Of a stretch of DNA of 64,000 nucleotides, positions 50,217 to 63,331 are shown in pieces. How positions within the stretch are numbered: the first letter of the stretch is position 1; each line of letters begins with the position of its first letter. The notes below the pieces were generated by a model. The model was not told the origin of the DNA. It was given only the letters and a program-made list of their open reading frames with translations, and did not search any database. Origin of the DNA: Lamellibrachia satsuma (taxonomy: Eukaryota > Annelida > Polychaeta > Sabellida > Siboglinidae); the NCBI GenBank assembly GCA_033239005.1, contig BSQZ01000060.1, positions 2,957,501 through 3,021,500 on the forward strand, in the 5' to 3' direction. A program made the translations under genes and the position numbers.

Positions 50217-51295
50217 CGTCTCTAACGCGATATCTAGCGAGGTTTCAATGGATCGAAAACTGGCGTGGGTCGAAAACTGCACCGGTAACTATAAAGTAAA
50301 ATATGGCGTAATAACAAAATGCACCGTGTCGTACCAGTAAGGCCACCTGGCGATTAATGCTGAACTAGATATGCAAAAATATGCCTCAAAAATTTGTTTG
50401 TGCATCCTTTTTCTTCGAAAAGGTTAACTTTGTCAGACATTTCTATTCCCAGTGACCGATGTGTGATTTTATTTCGGACTAATGACGTATCTAATGTAAG
50501 ATCCAGCAATATCACAAAATGAGGCAAAATCTGGTGTGAGGTGAAAACTACGCGGGTGACTAAATCCTAAAGCTGTATTTGAATGTTCAATCGCTAGGTG
50601 GCAGGATCGTGGAAAAAAGCCCCCTGTTAATGCTGCAACTAGCGAGGTCATGCCGCAGTTAGACACCCTGGAGTGTCACAGTACGAAATTCATATGATCT
50701 CGCATAAGTGCATTTGAGCACGGACATTTTCAGGTTTGCTGGCAGAAGCTGTTGAGATTGACATGGTGGACTTTTAGATGATTTTAATAGACGGAAGGAT
50801 ATTTGGGATTTTTTGACCACGGGACACGTATACGTATGAGCCGTATAATTCGTGCCAATATTGGTAATTATTGACGGGTATCGCATATACAGGCATTCTG
50901 TAAGAGCTTGAAATGTGTAATTTTTACAAAACTCGACCAGCATATCAGTGGGATGATGAAAAAGGTTTTCGAATTTATGGTGGCCACGTTTTCTTATAAT
51001 CATGCAAAACGTTAACATATGGCCACAAATGGGAAAGTCAACTGTAGGGTGAACCCTAATAGTAGATTAGTGCATTATTATTATTATTATTATGTATTCA
51101 TGCGGCCACATGGCGCATAGGAGAACAATGCCTGTTAAACTCTTTAAAAGCGCACCATTTCACAGCCAATATAGCTTCTACAAACAAACCTGTGAATATG
51201 CCTGCTCAACTGCACTTATGGCACATCATATGAATTGCTTAATTTCACATATCACAATTTAATACGCCCTATATTCATGTGAAACAAATAGAAAT
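50217..51295. other. No gene recognised
   Basis: Two - strand frames (50,469-50,666 and 50,659-51,018) overlap slightly and have protein-like composition, but I know no relative. (ATT)n at about 51,077-51,092. Confidence 0.35.
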
Positions 51296-52100
51296 TACCA
51301 GGATATACTAGAACAAGATCTAATTAAGTATCCCAGAACAATATGGAGCGACAAATGGTTACAAAAATTCCACACAGACAAATGTAAACACATGGAAAAT
51401 TAATATAGGTGAAAATTAATATTTTATGACAAACAATAATGTTAAACATTCACTAGCTACCACAGATAAGCAAACTGACTTAGGTGTAATTATCGATTCA
51501 AATCTGTCATTTGATGATCACATAAACCATTAAGTGGTTAATAAAGCAACCAAAATTACAAACATAATCCGAAGAACCTTCCAATTCCTAGACACACACA
51601 CTTTCTTGCAACTATATAAGAAAATTTTTTAGATCTCGCCTAGATTATGCCAAAGCTGTATGGTGTCAATATAAGATGAAACATAAAATAGCACTAGAAA
51701 ACGTCCAGAGAAGAGCCACAAAAGAACTCCCTGGCAAGAGGGACTTTGAATTATCATATATAGTTTGACTAAAATTACCGAAGCTACCAACGTTAGCGTA
51801 CCGAAGGCTAAAATAATACATGAAATATACGATAATGAATCCGCACCAAACCTCCTGAAATGGGAGGATATGTGTCACTAAGATCAGGAAATAGAGGACA
51901 TGCACACTCTTACATTAGTTACCCAATGAGCGAAAATAAATCTAAGAACAAATGCATTCCTCTTAGAGTGGCTGTACGATGGAATAGTTGACCAAACTCT
52001 GTAATACAAGCTACATAAATAAACTCGTTTAATTAAAAACCGCCTAGCACTAGCCTAGACAAATTCTAGTCTACCCAGCCCAGGCAAGAACATATACGAC
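51296..52100 (+). mobile_element. CR1-like element of a different family, C-terminal fragment
   Basis: Through several stops it reads TDLGVIIDSNLSFDDHIN, LYKKIF.SRLDYAKAVW and ALENVQRRATKELPG, the RT C-terminal domain. It lacks the GGACTCTCGATAAGCC tail of the main family and is older. Confidence 0.82.
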
Positions 52101-52639
52101 AGTCGACTATGAATCTCCTTTAACAATCACTATTGGTACCGGCAATTATGAACCCCTAATATTTGATTCTGAAGATCGGATCATAGAGGAACCATCTGGA
52201 TCCTGCGATCAGAATCGTCATAAGGTATGATAATTAAGGTAAGGCATATTAAGGCTCAGCACTAGCGCGGTCTTGCTTTACTAACGCCACGGCACGAGTG
52301 TTATATTTATGCCTGTGGCTGTGCCCGTGACTGAGGCTGAGCTTAGCCTTAGGCCAGGCCAGGCCAAGTTGATTACCTTTTCCCTTTATTTCAGCCTCGC
52401 ACAACATTGTGATTTTAAATCGAATATACTAAGTGCTAAATAAGATACATTGTCATAAAATAACAGATTCAAAATAATCAGTAGACAGTAATTTGATCCA
52501 TATGTTTTTTTATTGTTGATGCGCGTAGTGGCCTTGATGCGACAAGTGACCTTGACATATTCGCCAAGTTCAAGCAGAGCCGTGCCGTGCCGTGCCGTGC
52601 CGTGAACTGTCGAAGTTTGTTTGACAGGGGAAGTCGAAG
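52101..52639 (+). other. Upstream region of glycogen synthase
   Basis: There is no clear TATA box. A (GTGCC)5 run at 52,579-52,604 lies about 40-60 bases before the start codon, probably in the 5' UTR. Confidence 0.5.
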
Positions 52640-52784
52640 ATGTCTTTTCGACGAAGAGGTTCGTTTGCTCGCAGTCTCAGGAGCATCGAACCCGAGTATT
52701 GCGATTTTCTCGCAGATGGTGGAATAACAGCATCACAGAAAAACCAATGGTTTTTTGAGATCGCCTGGGAGGTTGCAAACAAGG
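52640..52784 (+). CDS. GYS: Glycogen synthase, coding exon 1
   Basis: The 145-base exon encodes 48 residues plus one base, from ATG at 52,640 to a GTAGGT donor at 52,785 (phase 1). It ends FEIAWEVANK, the hallmark start of the GT3 catalytic domain, whose KxGG motif (K48, then VGG from exon 2) binds the nucleotide sugar. The N-terminus MSFRRRGSFARSLRS contains RRGS around Ser8. This is a PKA-type site at the position of regulatory site 2 of animal glycogen synthases. The enzyme elongates glycogen from UDP-glucose in the cytosol. The start is chosen because it is the first ATG, in good context, and gives the usual short N-terminus. I cannot tell GYS1 from GYS2; invertebrates usually have one. 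Confidence 0.95.
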
Positions 52785-53599
52785 GTAGGTTTCTTCTCTT
52801 CGTTTTATGTACGTAACTCACAGCATACACTTCCAAACATGGTACTGACAGGATTTTGTCTGAGATTGCGGGCATGGAAACGAAAACATGTGTTATGATT
52901 TATTTATGTATCATCTATTATGTGCTGTCATCAACCCAGAAAGAACTATAACACAAAACATCACGTTGAACTTGAAAGTGGGAGGGGCACTGTCAAGCCT
53001 TCAACCTTACCTTGGACTTGGTACGTGCCTGGGTATAGTGACCCTTTTGTTCACTTGGTTCTCAGCTCCTCGCGTTGTCATTGCATTTCATGCCGGGTTA
53101 GAGCATGAAACTTCACGAGTGATGCAGATGTTTATTGATGTGATATAAATTATGTTTTAAGTACTGACATCTTATGGCCTATAAACTTCTTAGTTAAATC
53201 ATTCTTTTTAATATGGGTGTGTAAGTCAAACTTGTCTTTAAAGTTAGTAGACCCATTAAATTACTGTCAAGTAACAACTACATTCAAGCCAGGAATATCT
53301 GTGTTCTCACAATGATCTTCATCTTCTTCATCAGATGTGCCCACGAATGGTCATCATTGAGCCATTATGATTTTGGACTGTCAATTTGGAATCATTCAAA
53401 CAAAAATGTATCTGAATAACACACGAAATTGGTCAATACACATGTATCTGATGTATGTAGAGTTTAATTAAAGGCCCATTTACATTCATTCATAATTGTC
53501 GGATGACACAGTGTCAGCTTCTCAAATAATAAATTAAGTTCAGCCATCTTGTATGGAACATTAGTTTGTGCTGCCATCTGGTCGGAATTACAATACCAA

Positions 53600-56365
53600 T
53601 AAAATTATTTACAGGTCAATATAACCACACAGGTCAAACCATAGGGCTGTAATTTGAATAGTTTCTGAGTTATGACCATTTCAAATTTGGTGGTTTCTGT
53701 TGTTTTTGTAAGTTTTCGGAAATCATGAAGATTTATTGTTCTTAAAAGTACCAATAACTCAAAAACCATTTGTATTAATTAGAACTCTGAGATTTGGCAT
53801 ACTTATTCTCGTTCATTAAATACGTAGATAGTAACATGTATGCTATAGTTCCACATCTGTTTATTAGTTCTCCCGCAATCTGCCAATGAATTTGTGTGTT
53901 TTTATGTGTGAAACAAGTAATTTTAGACCCATATTTCAACAATAAAACATGTTAGAACACAAGTGGATCTTATTTAGATGAATAACACATTTACATATGT
54001 ATATGAGACATTTGAAGTTTCGATCTTGATTATAATATGAGACACTGATCTCCAAATTTGGTACATAGTGAAAAGTGGCCTATTCTTAGCAGCCAAAAAT
54101 GTCATGTAGCCATGGCGCTAAAATTTGAATTTATCTTCATATGCAATGCACCGTATTTAGATTCCTATTCAAATGGCTTCAATTTGAAAAAAAACATTTC
54201 AGATGGAGGCATTTTGTGTTTTTAACTAATCAACAGATTATAACACAATATAAAATCCTATAGCTGATTTATTCCATGTCTGGTAAGAAAATTAAGTGAA
54301 CTAGTTATCAAATGCAAAAAAAACCTCTGAATGCATAGTTCTAGTTTATATGTACCTGGGTCATTCCATGTAAAATCGACCAATGGTCAAAATGTTGATG
54401 TCGCAGAATTTATTTAAATTTTAACCAATGACCAAGTGGCTATACTTGACAAACAGACATTTTTTTATTAGGCCCAAACTCACCAAACAAGTGACTATGT
54501 ACTTACAAGTATAACTATAAGTAGTTAAAGTATAAATATAACACAAATATCAAACAAGGGGAAAGGAGACTCCCATTAAGGCTAAGGACTAGCCACTCTC
54601 CCAGGAGCCACCTTATGTACAATTAAGTACTTATAGATTATACAAATAATATATAACTGCTTCTAACTTGAGCACTTGTGCAAAAGAACTAAGCATTTAC
54701 ATGCAAATTGTCTCTGTAACGCTGTAGTATAATGTTAACAAGGGGTAAGCGAGAAATTTTCAAGCTTTTTAAAAATTTTGGAAAAATGTAGACATATTGG
54801 TACAGATTGTGAATGCAAAATTCGAGAATGAGAGGGGGAAGGACAATGGGTATACTGGGTGCAAAAAAATGGGGGTAAATATAAATTTTTATTTCCGAAA
54901 ATTATTTCAGCAGCCTGTATTTCATTGTTGTGCTACAATACAATGTCCAAATAGCTAACATCAATAAGCTTTTAGTTCACTAGGTATCTGCTTACTATGT
55001 TTTCAGAATAATTAAATCTTACATGTTTTTCCTTTTTATATCTTTTACAACTGCCAGCCCCCAAAATGAGTCAAATGGGTCAAGTCCTATCACCACCATT
55101 TTTAAATGTGCATAGTCCTTTATTCGGTAAACAACAATTTCAGGATGGTGTTCTGTCTCATTTAGTTTATAGTGAGGAAGAAAATCACTGTTCTGCCAAA
55201 TAATGGTGTTTTTTCTCACAAATTTCTCCCAAATTGACCAAAAATATGATTAAATATCCAAAATAAATGTGGCAGAAATGAAGTATGTTGTTTACCTAAT
55301 GAAAGACTATACACATTACAAAAATTGTGGTCATAGGTCATTCTCATTCTGGTACTGAAAGTTGTAAAATCTAAAAAAAATTTAAGATTGAATTATTCTA
55401 AAATATAGTAAATAGATACCTATTGAACTAAAATATTATTGCCAGTATTGCTGGCAACAGAGGGTTGCATTGTGCATCTTGCAACAATGAAATACATGCT
55501 GCTGAAATAATTTTGGGAAATAAAAAAAAAAAAATTTGCACCCGGTATACCTATTGTATTTCCCCCTCTCATTCTAAAATTTTTCATAGACAATATGTAC
55601 CAATATATCTACACCTTCAGCAAATTTCAGATACATAGCTTGAAAACTTCTCAAGTTAGAGGTACATTAAAACATGTAAAAAATAATTGGTACGATTTTG
55701 GGTGCTTACCCCTTGTCCATATTGTATTTGGGCATTACAGAGACAATTTGTAAATACTTAGTTCTTTTTTACAAATGCTCAAGTATAACTTTTTGACCAT
55801 TGGCGGATATCTTATGGAATGGCACAGGTACATATAATCTAGAAATATGCATTCAGAAGGTTTTTTGCATTTGACAGCATATTTACATAATTTTCTTACT
55901 AGAGATGGAGTAGGTAATAAAATCAGCTATATGATTTGATATTATGTTGTGATCTATTGATTAGATGAAAACACAAAATACATTAATTTGAAATATTTTT
56001 TTCAACATAAAGCCATTTGAGTAAATATGGGTCTAAGATCACTCGTTGGCACAATTTCGCACATATAAACACACAACTTCAATGGCAGATTGCGGGAGAA
56101 CTAATATACAGATGAACTATTGTATGTGTGTTACTATCTCTGTGTAATGGAGAATAAGCCTGTCAAATCTCAGAATTTTAGCACAAATAGTTTTTGAGTT
56201 ATTGGTATTTTAAGTAGAAAAAAAAATCTTCATGATTTCTGAAAATTGGCAAGAACAACAGAATCTGCCAAATTTGAAATGGTCATAATTCAGAAACTAT
56301 TCGAGCTATATCCCTTTGGTTTGACATGTGTGCTTACCTATGGATTAATTGGTAACATTTTGGTT
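53600..56365. mobile_element. Large fold-back element in intron 1 of glycogen synthase
   Basis: 53,600-54,960 and 55,440-56,365 are inverted copies of each other at roughly 75-85% by eye. Shared words include TTATGACCATTTCAAATTTGG, AATCATGAAGATTT, AGTTCTCCCGCAATCTGCCA and TCATTCCAT. The left arm has two extra blocks (about 53,945-54,165 and 54,395-54,665). About 480 bases separate the arms, with no transposase frame. It may be a fold-back transposon or an inverted duplication. Confidence 0.8.
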
Positions 56366-59300
56366 GAATTAAAAAAATATGAGTGCAACAAGATTTTCTT
56401 GTTTTGGTTGATATGAGATGGAATGCCCCAACTGGCTTGCAGAGTACCTGACAGGTACAAACACAACCACATTCTCAGATGTGCATGCACAAACGTATCT
56501 TGTGCCACTGTTCACAAGTTTCATACATTCTCGTGGTTATTGTTTTGGTACTTGTTTGGCAATTGGAGCCAGACAATATAAATGTTATGACTGTAGCAGC
56601 AAAACTAGTGCTTCCTTTGCAGCCACTTCATCACCCACCCATCGCCTGTCATGTAAAATATGTTTTATGTGTGTATGACAATCAATGTTCCTACCTGGGT
56701 GTGCTTATATTTACCAAATAAAAACATTTCGGGAAAGACTAACTTTGCAGCAACTTTCACCCAGACATGATTTATGTTATGAAAATAAATGTTTGTTATT
56801 CAGATGCAAAGCATGACTTTTTCTAAAAGTGTTCTTATTTAAAGTCCATCCTCAGTTAATAATTTTTTTGCTTGTCTACTTTCAGAACCATTTTGCAATA
56901 AAACTAGCTCATTTGTGCAAGTCAGTTATTTATTTTTAGTTAAATTAATCATTGGATACATTGTTGAATTATTTTTGACCATGTCTGATAAAAATTTGGG
57001 CCACAAAATGCTGACAGCTAAAGCTATCACCATAGATCTTTATCAATATTATTAATAGAGCACATCTGTTCAAGATGGGACCCACTGATACCAACATGTC
57101 TAGAACGGGAAGCTAGGATAAGGTGTGACTGGTGGGGGTTTTATCACACACCCTGTCAGTCGTAAAATAAAAAATGATACACACCAGCACGTGTGGCTGT
57201 CCTGTCTAACACTTAACTGGTGTGCCACTAGACAAATGTTTGATGTATCATCCTTTCAAAATCAGAGCTCGTGTGCCCGTTAATGTCGCCCTTACTTAGA
57301 TAGACAAGTAAACCCAGCTGATTTGTAGAGCCCTATATGAATGTCCTTTTATGTTGAGGTTGCTTCTTGAGAATATCCATAGATTGTTTTTCTGTCAGCC
57401 ACAACAATACCAGTGACTGTGTAGTGGAACATGTCACTGGGTATGTTGAGGCATTGACAGTATAGTTGACAATGGTCCAGATTCTTTGTGGTGAACCCGA
57501 GTGATGAGTTGTAGTTCCTGTAGTATCAGTCAGAGATTGGTTTCTGCAAGTCTAGCCAGTAGTGCACATTCTATTACTGTTAGGTATGATGAATTGATAA
57601 CAGTGTTGCAGCCTGAAGGCTTATTTATGTCTCCAATAAATAGGTCATGTTAGTGCCAGTTTACATTTATTTTATTTTGAAGATAGTTGAGAAGGCAGGA
57701 TGGGGGAGATGAGACATCATTTCCTACGTTATCATTTAATTGTCAAGTTGTTAAGTTATATCGCTAATTTGTGCCTACAGAAGACATGAAGAAGACAGTA
57801 AATAAAGATTGATCGAAGTGTATGAATCGACGTAAGTAGTTGGATCTATTGTTCAGTGCAACTACGAATTGGAAAACTTGGCACAGACAGAGACAGTAGG
57901 ATATGGACTATGGATAATGGAGACCGCCACCGTCCCCAAAACTAAATGCGAATAGACGTAATTGCTGCGCCTATAGGTCATTTTTGCTCCTTTTTGTGCA
58001 ATATTTATATGATGACATCTTTAAAAGGGTTTTAATTATTCGAACCACCTATGTAAGACGTACAGTTAATAGTTAGCTATAATGGCATATATTTCTGGAA
58101 TTACTAACAACAATATTAACATTTCAGGTCAAATCTCTGAATTTTCCAGATTATTTTTGTTGGGGAAGTTTTTGTGAAACCGTACATCGCACTACTTCAT
58201 ACAGGCAAATGCAGTACAAGATATCATGAAATAACATGGATTTCTCATAGAATGTGATGCTTCAGCTGGATACTTTGGATACGCAGTGTTTTAAATTAAA
58301 ATCATTAGATAATGACTTGTGGGAGGTGTCAAAACTGATTTGCGGAAGTTTTTTATGCAACCATATGTTGCACATTTATAAATGCGTCATGAAAAGAGTT
58401 CAATACATTAGTGAAAACTATTAATTTATCATCAGTAACATATGTCAAGCTAACTATTTATCGATGTTCTAATGTGTAGACATTTTTTTACGTTTTATGA
58501 CACTTTTTATGGGCCTTGTAACAGTACGTTGCCCGACACCGCCTAAAAGCATACGTCGGCAAGAACTGCTACGTGGCGATTTACCCGGAGCTATTTCTTA
58601 GTGATCTTAGTGGGAATTAAAATGACGCCAAATGAATAGAAAAGAATCCAGTTTTGCCAAAGACACATTTGGTAAGTGTTTTTTTTTTAATATATGTTTC
58701 TACAAGCTTCTATGAATGTATTATTAATGTTATTAATGTCTAGTAGTGAGTAAATTGGTGATTTTCGCCAAGTTGATATGTGCGCTTCGTCATCAGGAGC
58801 AATAATGCGTGGCTTACAGTGTTTTTCGCCGTGCTCCAACTTGGAGATGACTGACAGTTTCAGACGACTTACGATTGCACCATTATGGAGATATGTCGAC
58901 TGGAGCCATGTGATAGCCATATTATATTTCTAAATAATGGTTATATTTGTATAATGGATATGCTAAATGTACAGCGTGTCATTAGAATAAAATAACAACC
59001 ATTTTTGTATAAAATGTCATATAAATAAAATAAACAATTGATGAAAATTTTAAGCAAATGTTGCAAAGCATCATATACTTGTATTCTTCTATATTTATTA
59101 TATTAGTGGCCTAAGCCACTAGTACATATGTCATATGCATTGGCAAACTCTATTTCTACAGAACATATTACATTTTAACCAGTTCATACTGGTGTGCGAC
59201 GTACAGTTTCGGGCGGTGAACGGTTTCATTATTTTAGTGTTTATAGTGAACACAGATGTTAAACATGTTTTTTAGATATCAGAATGGGTGCCAATCGCCA

Positions 59301-59530
59301 ATTGCCAGGGAATTTCTGAAGATACACAGAAAGGACCCCGAGTGGAAGAGCAGTCGCAGCAGCAACGCCAATATGACTGTCGTGATCACTAGTGTGGCAT
59401 AACACACCACACATCTTACATAATGTGGCTGGCACAGACGTTGTAGCTCTCTCGCACATTCTGTAAGAGCCTAGGAGTGGCCTCTGCAAGGAACTACAGT
59501 ATATAAGAAACGCCAAGCCCATGTTAGGGG
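56366..59530. other. Intron 1 of glycogen synthase; no gene recognised
   Basis: AT-rich intronic DNA. A few frames up to 96 codons (for example 59,259-59,549 on the - strand) resemble nothing I know. Confidence 0.5.
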
Positions 59531-59875
59531 CAGTAACAAGATTTAACAAGATTTGCCATCCAAGTCAAAGGCCCAGATGGCAAGTGGACAAGGAAGCCAT
59601 TGGCATCCAACAATGTTCACCTACTTATAACCCGCCCTCCTGATATATGTGTCAACCTTATTTTTAAACATATTCACGCTGCTAGCAGTTACACAGTCTG
59701 TAGACAATTTGTTCCATTCATTTATTGTCCTCTGTGAGAACGAGTGCTTCCTGATGTCTAATCTTCATTGATCCTTTACTAATTTTACCTCATGTCCTCT
59801 AGTTCTGCTATCCTTCTTGAGTGAAAAAAACACATTTCTATCAATATTTTCATACCCATTCAAAGAAGGTGCGAC
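59531..59875 (-). mobile_element. CR1-like 3' fragment in glycogen synthase intron 1
   Basis: The complement encodes [20 protein letters not shown] and GHEVKLVKDQ of the family C-terminus and ends with the 3' UTR block and AAATCTTGTT tail. It lacks GCTTATCGAGAG (part of the usual 3' UTR), an internal deletion. Confidence 0.9.
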
Positions 59876-62087
59876 CTGTAATGTATTAAACATATTCCCA
59901 GATGCCACAATGCAGGAACCGCACAATATGTGTCCTTGTAGCCAAATTTCCAGCACTTTTTGGCCTTTAATCTTCATAGACCTGGTTGGAGGCTGGCTAT
60001 GAGAAAGGTCCATGCGACAATAAAGGAGAAGGCGGACAGGATAATAGCACACAGCTGGGAGTTATGTCTGGCAGTCCATTCTAGTGAAACAACGATGACC
60101 ATCCTGGAAGTCAGCCCCAAAAGCTATGAAACGTGGAATCTGCCAGCAGTCTGGGGCATAATTAAAAACTGCACACGCTATTGTCCCAAGACCAGTCATG
60201 AATATATGTCACGCCCCACTTCAAAAAGTGCAGCTATGACAAGGGAGGAGATTTCCATCCAACATGTCCAGGGTGGGAGAGAATGCAACTGGTGACGAAG
60301 CAAGCGGAGAAGAAGGACGAGAGAAAGAGAGGTGGTTTCAAAGAGGGGTGACACTATATAATCAAACGAAGTTCTATCAGTTGTATGCCTATTATGTAAT
60401 GATTTTTGAAACATGAATACATTTCGACTCACATCATGACTTTGACAATTCACCAACTCACTGTAATTTATTAATGATGTTTCCATAGGTTGGCACCCTA
60501 GTGAAAATAATAAGAATATGATATAATCACATAAAGAACATGCATAAAAATAATTATTGTTTGCTTAGAGGGTGGATTAGCACCTGTCCAGGGCTCTGTG
60601 TACTCTATGGGTCTCCAACCAGACTACAAACTGGTACAGTATTAAACAGTTGTTGCCCAGACTGTCTCACTTGTGTCAACATAATGAATTTGTAACAACT
60701 AGCACAAGCTCAAAGTGGACTTTAATTCAGGGCTTCTGACTTGAAAAGATACTTCCTCTGGAAGGCAAGTTTGTGTGGCTTCACTGCATTCACGAAGGGA
60801 ATAGCTCAAACATACACAGTGTCATAAAATATTTGACTATCAGGCTATCTGATGACATTGCAACTACATAAGTGTGCGCACTTTGTTCTTTTGTATTAAA
60901 AAACATACAAAACTTTGTTGATCTCGATGCTTGTAAACAATTATGTGTGTTAAATTCATATATTCATAAATCAGCGATTAAAAAAATCGGAAGTAAAAAA
61001 ATCATAAAGCAATGATTTTTTTGGAGTGATTAAAATCAATGATTTAAATCAAATGATTTGGTATAAATGATGCCCTCATGAGAAATGTTCTAAAAAATAG
61101 TCACGTTATGGACGTACTTAGAATAAATGTGTTTGCACACTAAACTAAGCTTCCAGGTAAAGTAAACATTAATTCTATTCGTGCTAGTAACTAGTTCACA
61201 GGTTCATGTGTCTGTCGTTATGGACAAACACTTTTTCTGTTATGGACGTACATCTTTGAATGTTATGGACGTATACTTCTTCACATTTCACTATTTAAAA
61301 TGCACAAATTACATAATATCAACTCCAAAACATTACTGATTGAAATAAAATTTCAAAAATGCATACGTTATGAAGAATCAGAATATTCATAACATTTTAT
61401 TTAAAGTTTTATGAACAAAATCATAATTTTCAGCAGTTCTGCTGGTAGCCTGATGTTCGGTTTGTTCTCTTTTTTTTAAGTCAGCATATGTTGGGCTTCT
61501 CAGGAAGCTCTTTCGTCAAGGCTTGTGCAGCACATAAAGAAACATAGACCCAATATATCATCATGACATCAGATTTTAACTAATTAACTGTGAACAACTG
61601 CAATATTCAGTAACAAGTATGCATCTTTGAATAACTGTGGTGTACAAAAGTAGTCTCTTAGCAATACTCTGGCTGCACTTGGTAAACTAATCCAGATGTT
61701 GTTATGCAGAAATATACACATGTCAGCTCCAAAGCACTTAAAACTCCATAATACCAATCATTATTTATTGTCAGAGTGGTTTAAATATGCTACTTTGTTT
61801 AATGAACATAACACACTTTGAATAGCAGTTGTTCCACCAATAATGTTCAGCCTGTTCTCATTCTTTTCAAAGACAAATATCTGTTGGATTTTTCAAGAAG
61901 CCATTGCATCCAGAAGAATTGTGTGGCAGAGATATAAAATAAAGAACAGTGAACAACTGCAATATTCAATAAAACTTGATGCATAACTTGTCCCACAGTC
62001 AACCATTAATTCAACTAGATAGAACTAGATATTTTACAATAAAAATACTCTCAAATCAAAACTCTAGCAAACTGACTTTGATGTTAT
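59876..62087. other. Intron 1 of glycogen synthase; no gene recognised
   Basis: A frame at 59,960-60,295 (+) is protein-like but unassigned. 61,100-61,280 repeats the word GTTATGGACGTA three times. Confidence 0.45.
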
Positions 62088-62209
62088 CAGAGAACAAAAT
62101 GAACATAAATACTCCAGTGAACATTGTTGTTCATTCAATGGGGTATTTATGTTCACTGGGGTATTTATGTTCACTGGGGTATTTATGTTTTTCATTTCAT
62201 TGTTCTCTG
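62088..62209. repeat. Hairpin-forming inverted repeat with 22-bp internal units
   Basis: CAGAGAAC..AACATAAATACTCCAGTGAACA on the left pairs with TGTTCACTGGGGTATTTATGTT..TTCTCTG on the right. The TTCACTGGGGTATTTATG unit is repeated three times on the right arm. Confidence 0.75.
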
Positions 62210-62786
62210 TAAATAATTTTGCTCTGTTTATTTGTACTTTTTTAAAAATAGTTAACCATTTAATGTTAGTATGTTGTATCTAAAAGCACCTATTTTATTC
62301 TGCTTGTTTATAATCTTTCTTATACTTGTAATGATATATAGGCAAAAAATAACTTATTACTGTTCACACCAACCCACATGGCTATTAATTAATTATCAAA
62401 ATGTATCAGCCAGTCAATTAAACACAATATACCATTGTAAGACTTGTAGTTGTAAGAGTGCAGTCCAAGTGAAATGTGCAAGTGGGTACATACAGTCAGG
62501 ATTAGACCCATTTACTATGAGTTTAGTTGCCACTCCCCTTGAGGCTATGCGAACACACAGAGGCATATCTGAAATTTGGTTCTACAGAAATCCATCTGCC
62601 AGCAAATAACCAAATGTCAGCAACAGAGCAGTTTCTGGGTTATCTGAAGGCTTCGATAGAAGTTGGAATGGTGTTTCCACGAACACGTCTGCTGGTGGTA
62701 GAGTGTAGCGTGCTCTGAGCAAGGACAGTTGGTGGGCCGCTGTATAAAATGAATGCTTCGCCTTATCAATTGCCACAATGTTGCAG
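62210..62786. other. End of intron 1 of glycogen synthase
   Basis: AT-rich intron ending in the acceptor ACAATGTTGCAG at 62,786. No gene or repeat recognised. Confidence 0.55.
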
Positions 62787-62968
62787 TTGGAGGGATCTAC
62801 ACTGTGATCAAGACGAAGGCGAATGTGTCCGTGGAAGAGCTGGGGGAACAGTATTGTCTCATTGGACCCTACAATGAGTCGTGTGTTCAGATGGAAGTGG
62901 AGGTGTTGGAGCCATACAATGAGGCCATGCAGCTGACACTCCGGCAGATGCGAGACCATGGTCTTAAG
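62787..62968 (+). CDS. GYS: Glycogen synthase, coding exon 2
   Basis: The 182-base exon completes the split Val codon and encodes 61 residues, beginning VGGIYTVIKTKANVSVEELG and continuing GEQYCLIGPYNESCVQMEVE. It ends DHGLK before a GTAAAT donor at 62,969 (phase 0). The sequence corresponds to the N-terminal Rossmann-type lobe of the GT3 fold. Together the two exons give 109 of about 700 residues expected, and the following exons lie beyond the window. The exon boundary positions match those usual for animal glycogen synthase genes as I remember them. Confidence 0.96.
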
Positions 62969-63082
62969 GTAAATATGGGCGGCATTATTGTGCTCAATAA
63001 CATGATTATTCGGAGCTGTTTGATATAATGATGTACAGCTCAGAAAATTGGTACGCTTCACACGCAGCATCTAGATTTAAGA

Positions 63083-63331
63083 TGATTTAACAAAATCGCC
63101 ATCCAAGGCAAAAGGCCGAGATGGCAAGTGGACAAGAAGCCATAGGCTTATCGGGAGTCCAAAAATGTTTCCTCTGTGTAACCCACCCTTCTGAGATATT
63201 TATCAATTTTGTTTATAAACATATTCATGCTGCTAGCATTTATGCAATCTGTAGATAATCTTTTCCATTCATGTATTGTCCTCTGTGAAAATTAATACTT
63301 TCTGATATCCAATCTACACTGATCCTTCACT
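63083..63331 (-). mobile_element. CR1-like 3' fragment in intron 2 of glycogen synthase
   Basis: It has the inverted family tail (ATTTAACAAAATCGCCATCC), 3' UTR block and decayed C-terminal codons up to the point where the (ATC)n tail of the next element begins. Confidence 0.85.

Noticed and set aside
59259..59549. 96-codon open frame on the - strand in the glycogen synthase intron
   Set aside because: No recognisable domain, overlaps the tail of a CR1-like copy, and no splice signals.
62582..63070. 162-codon open frame on the - strand
   Set aside because: Antisense of glycogen synthase exon 2, which is clearly coding on the + strand.
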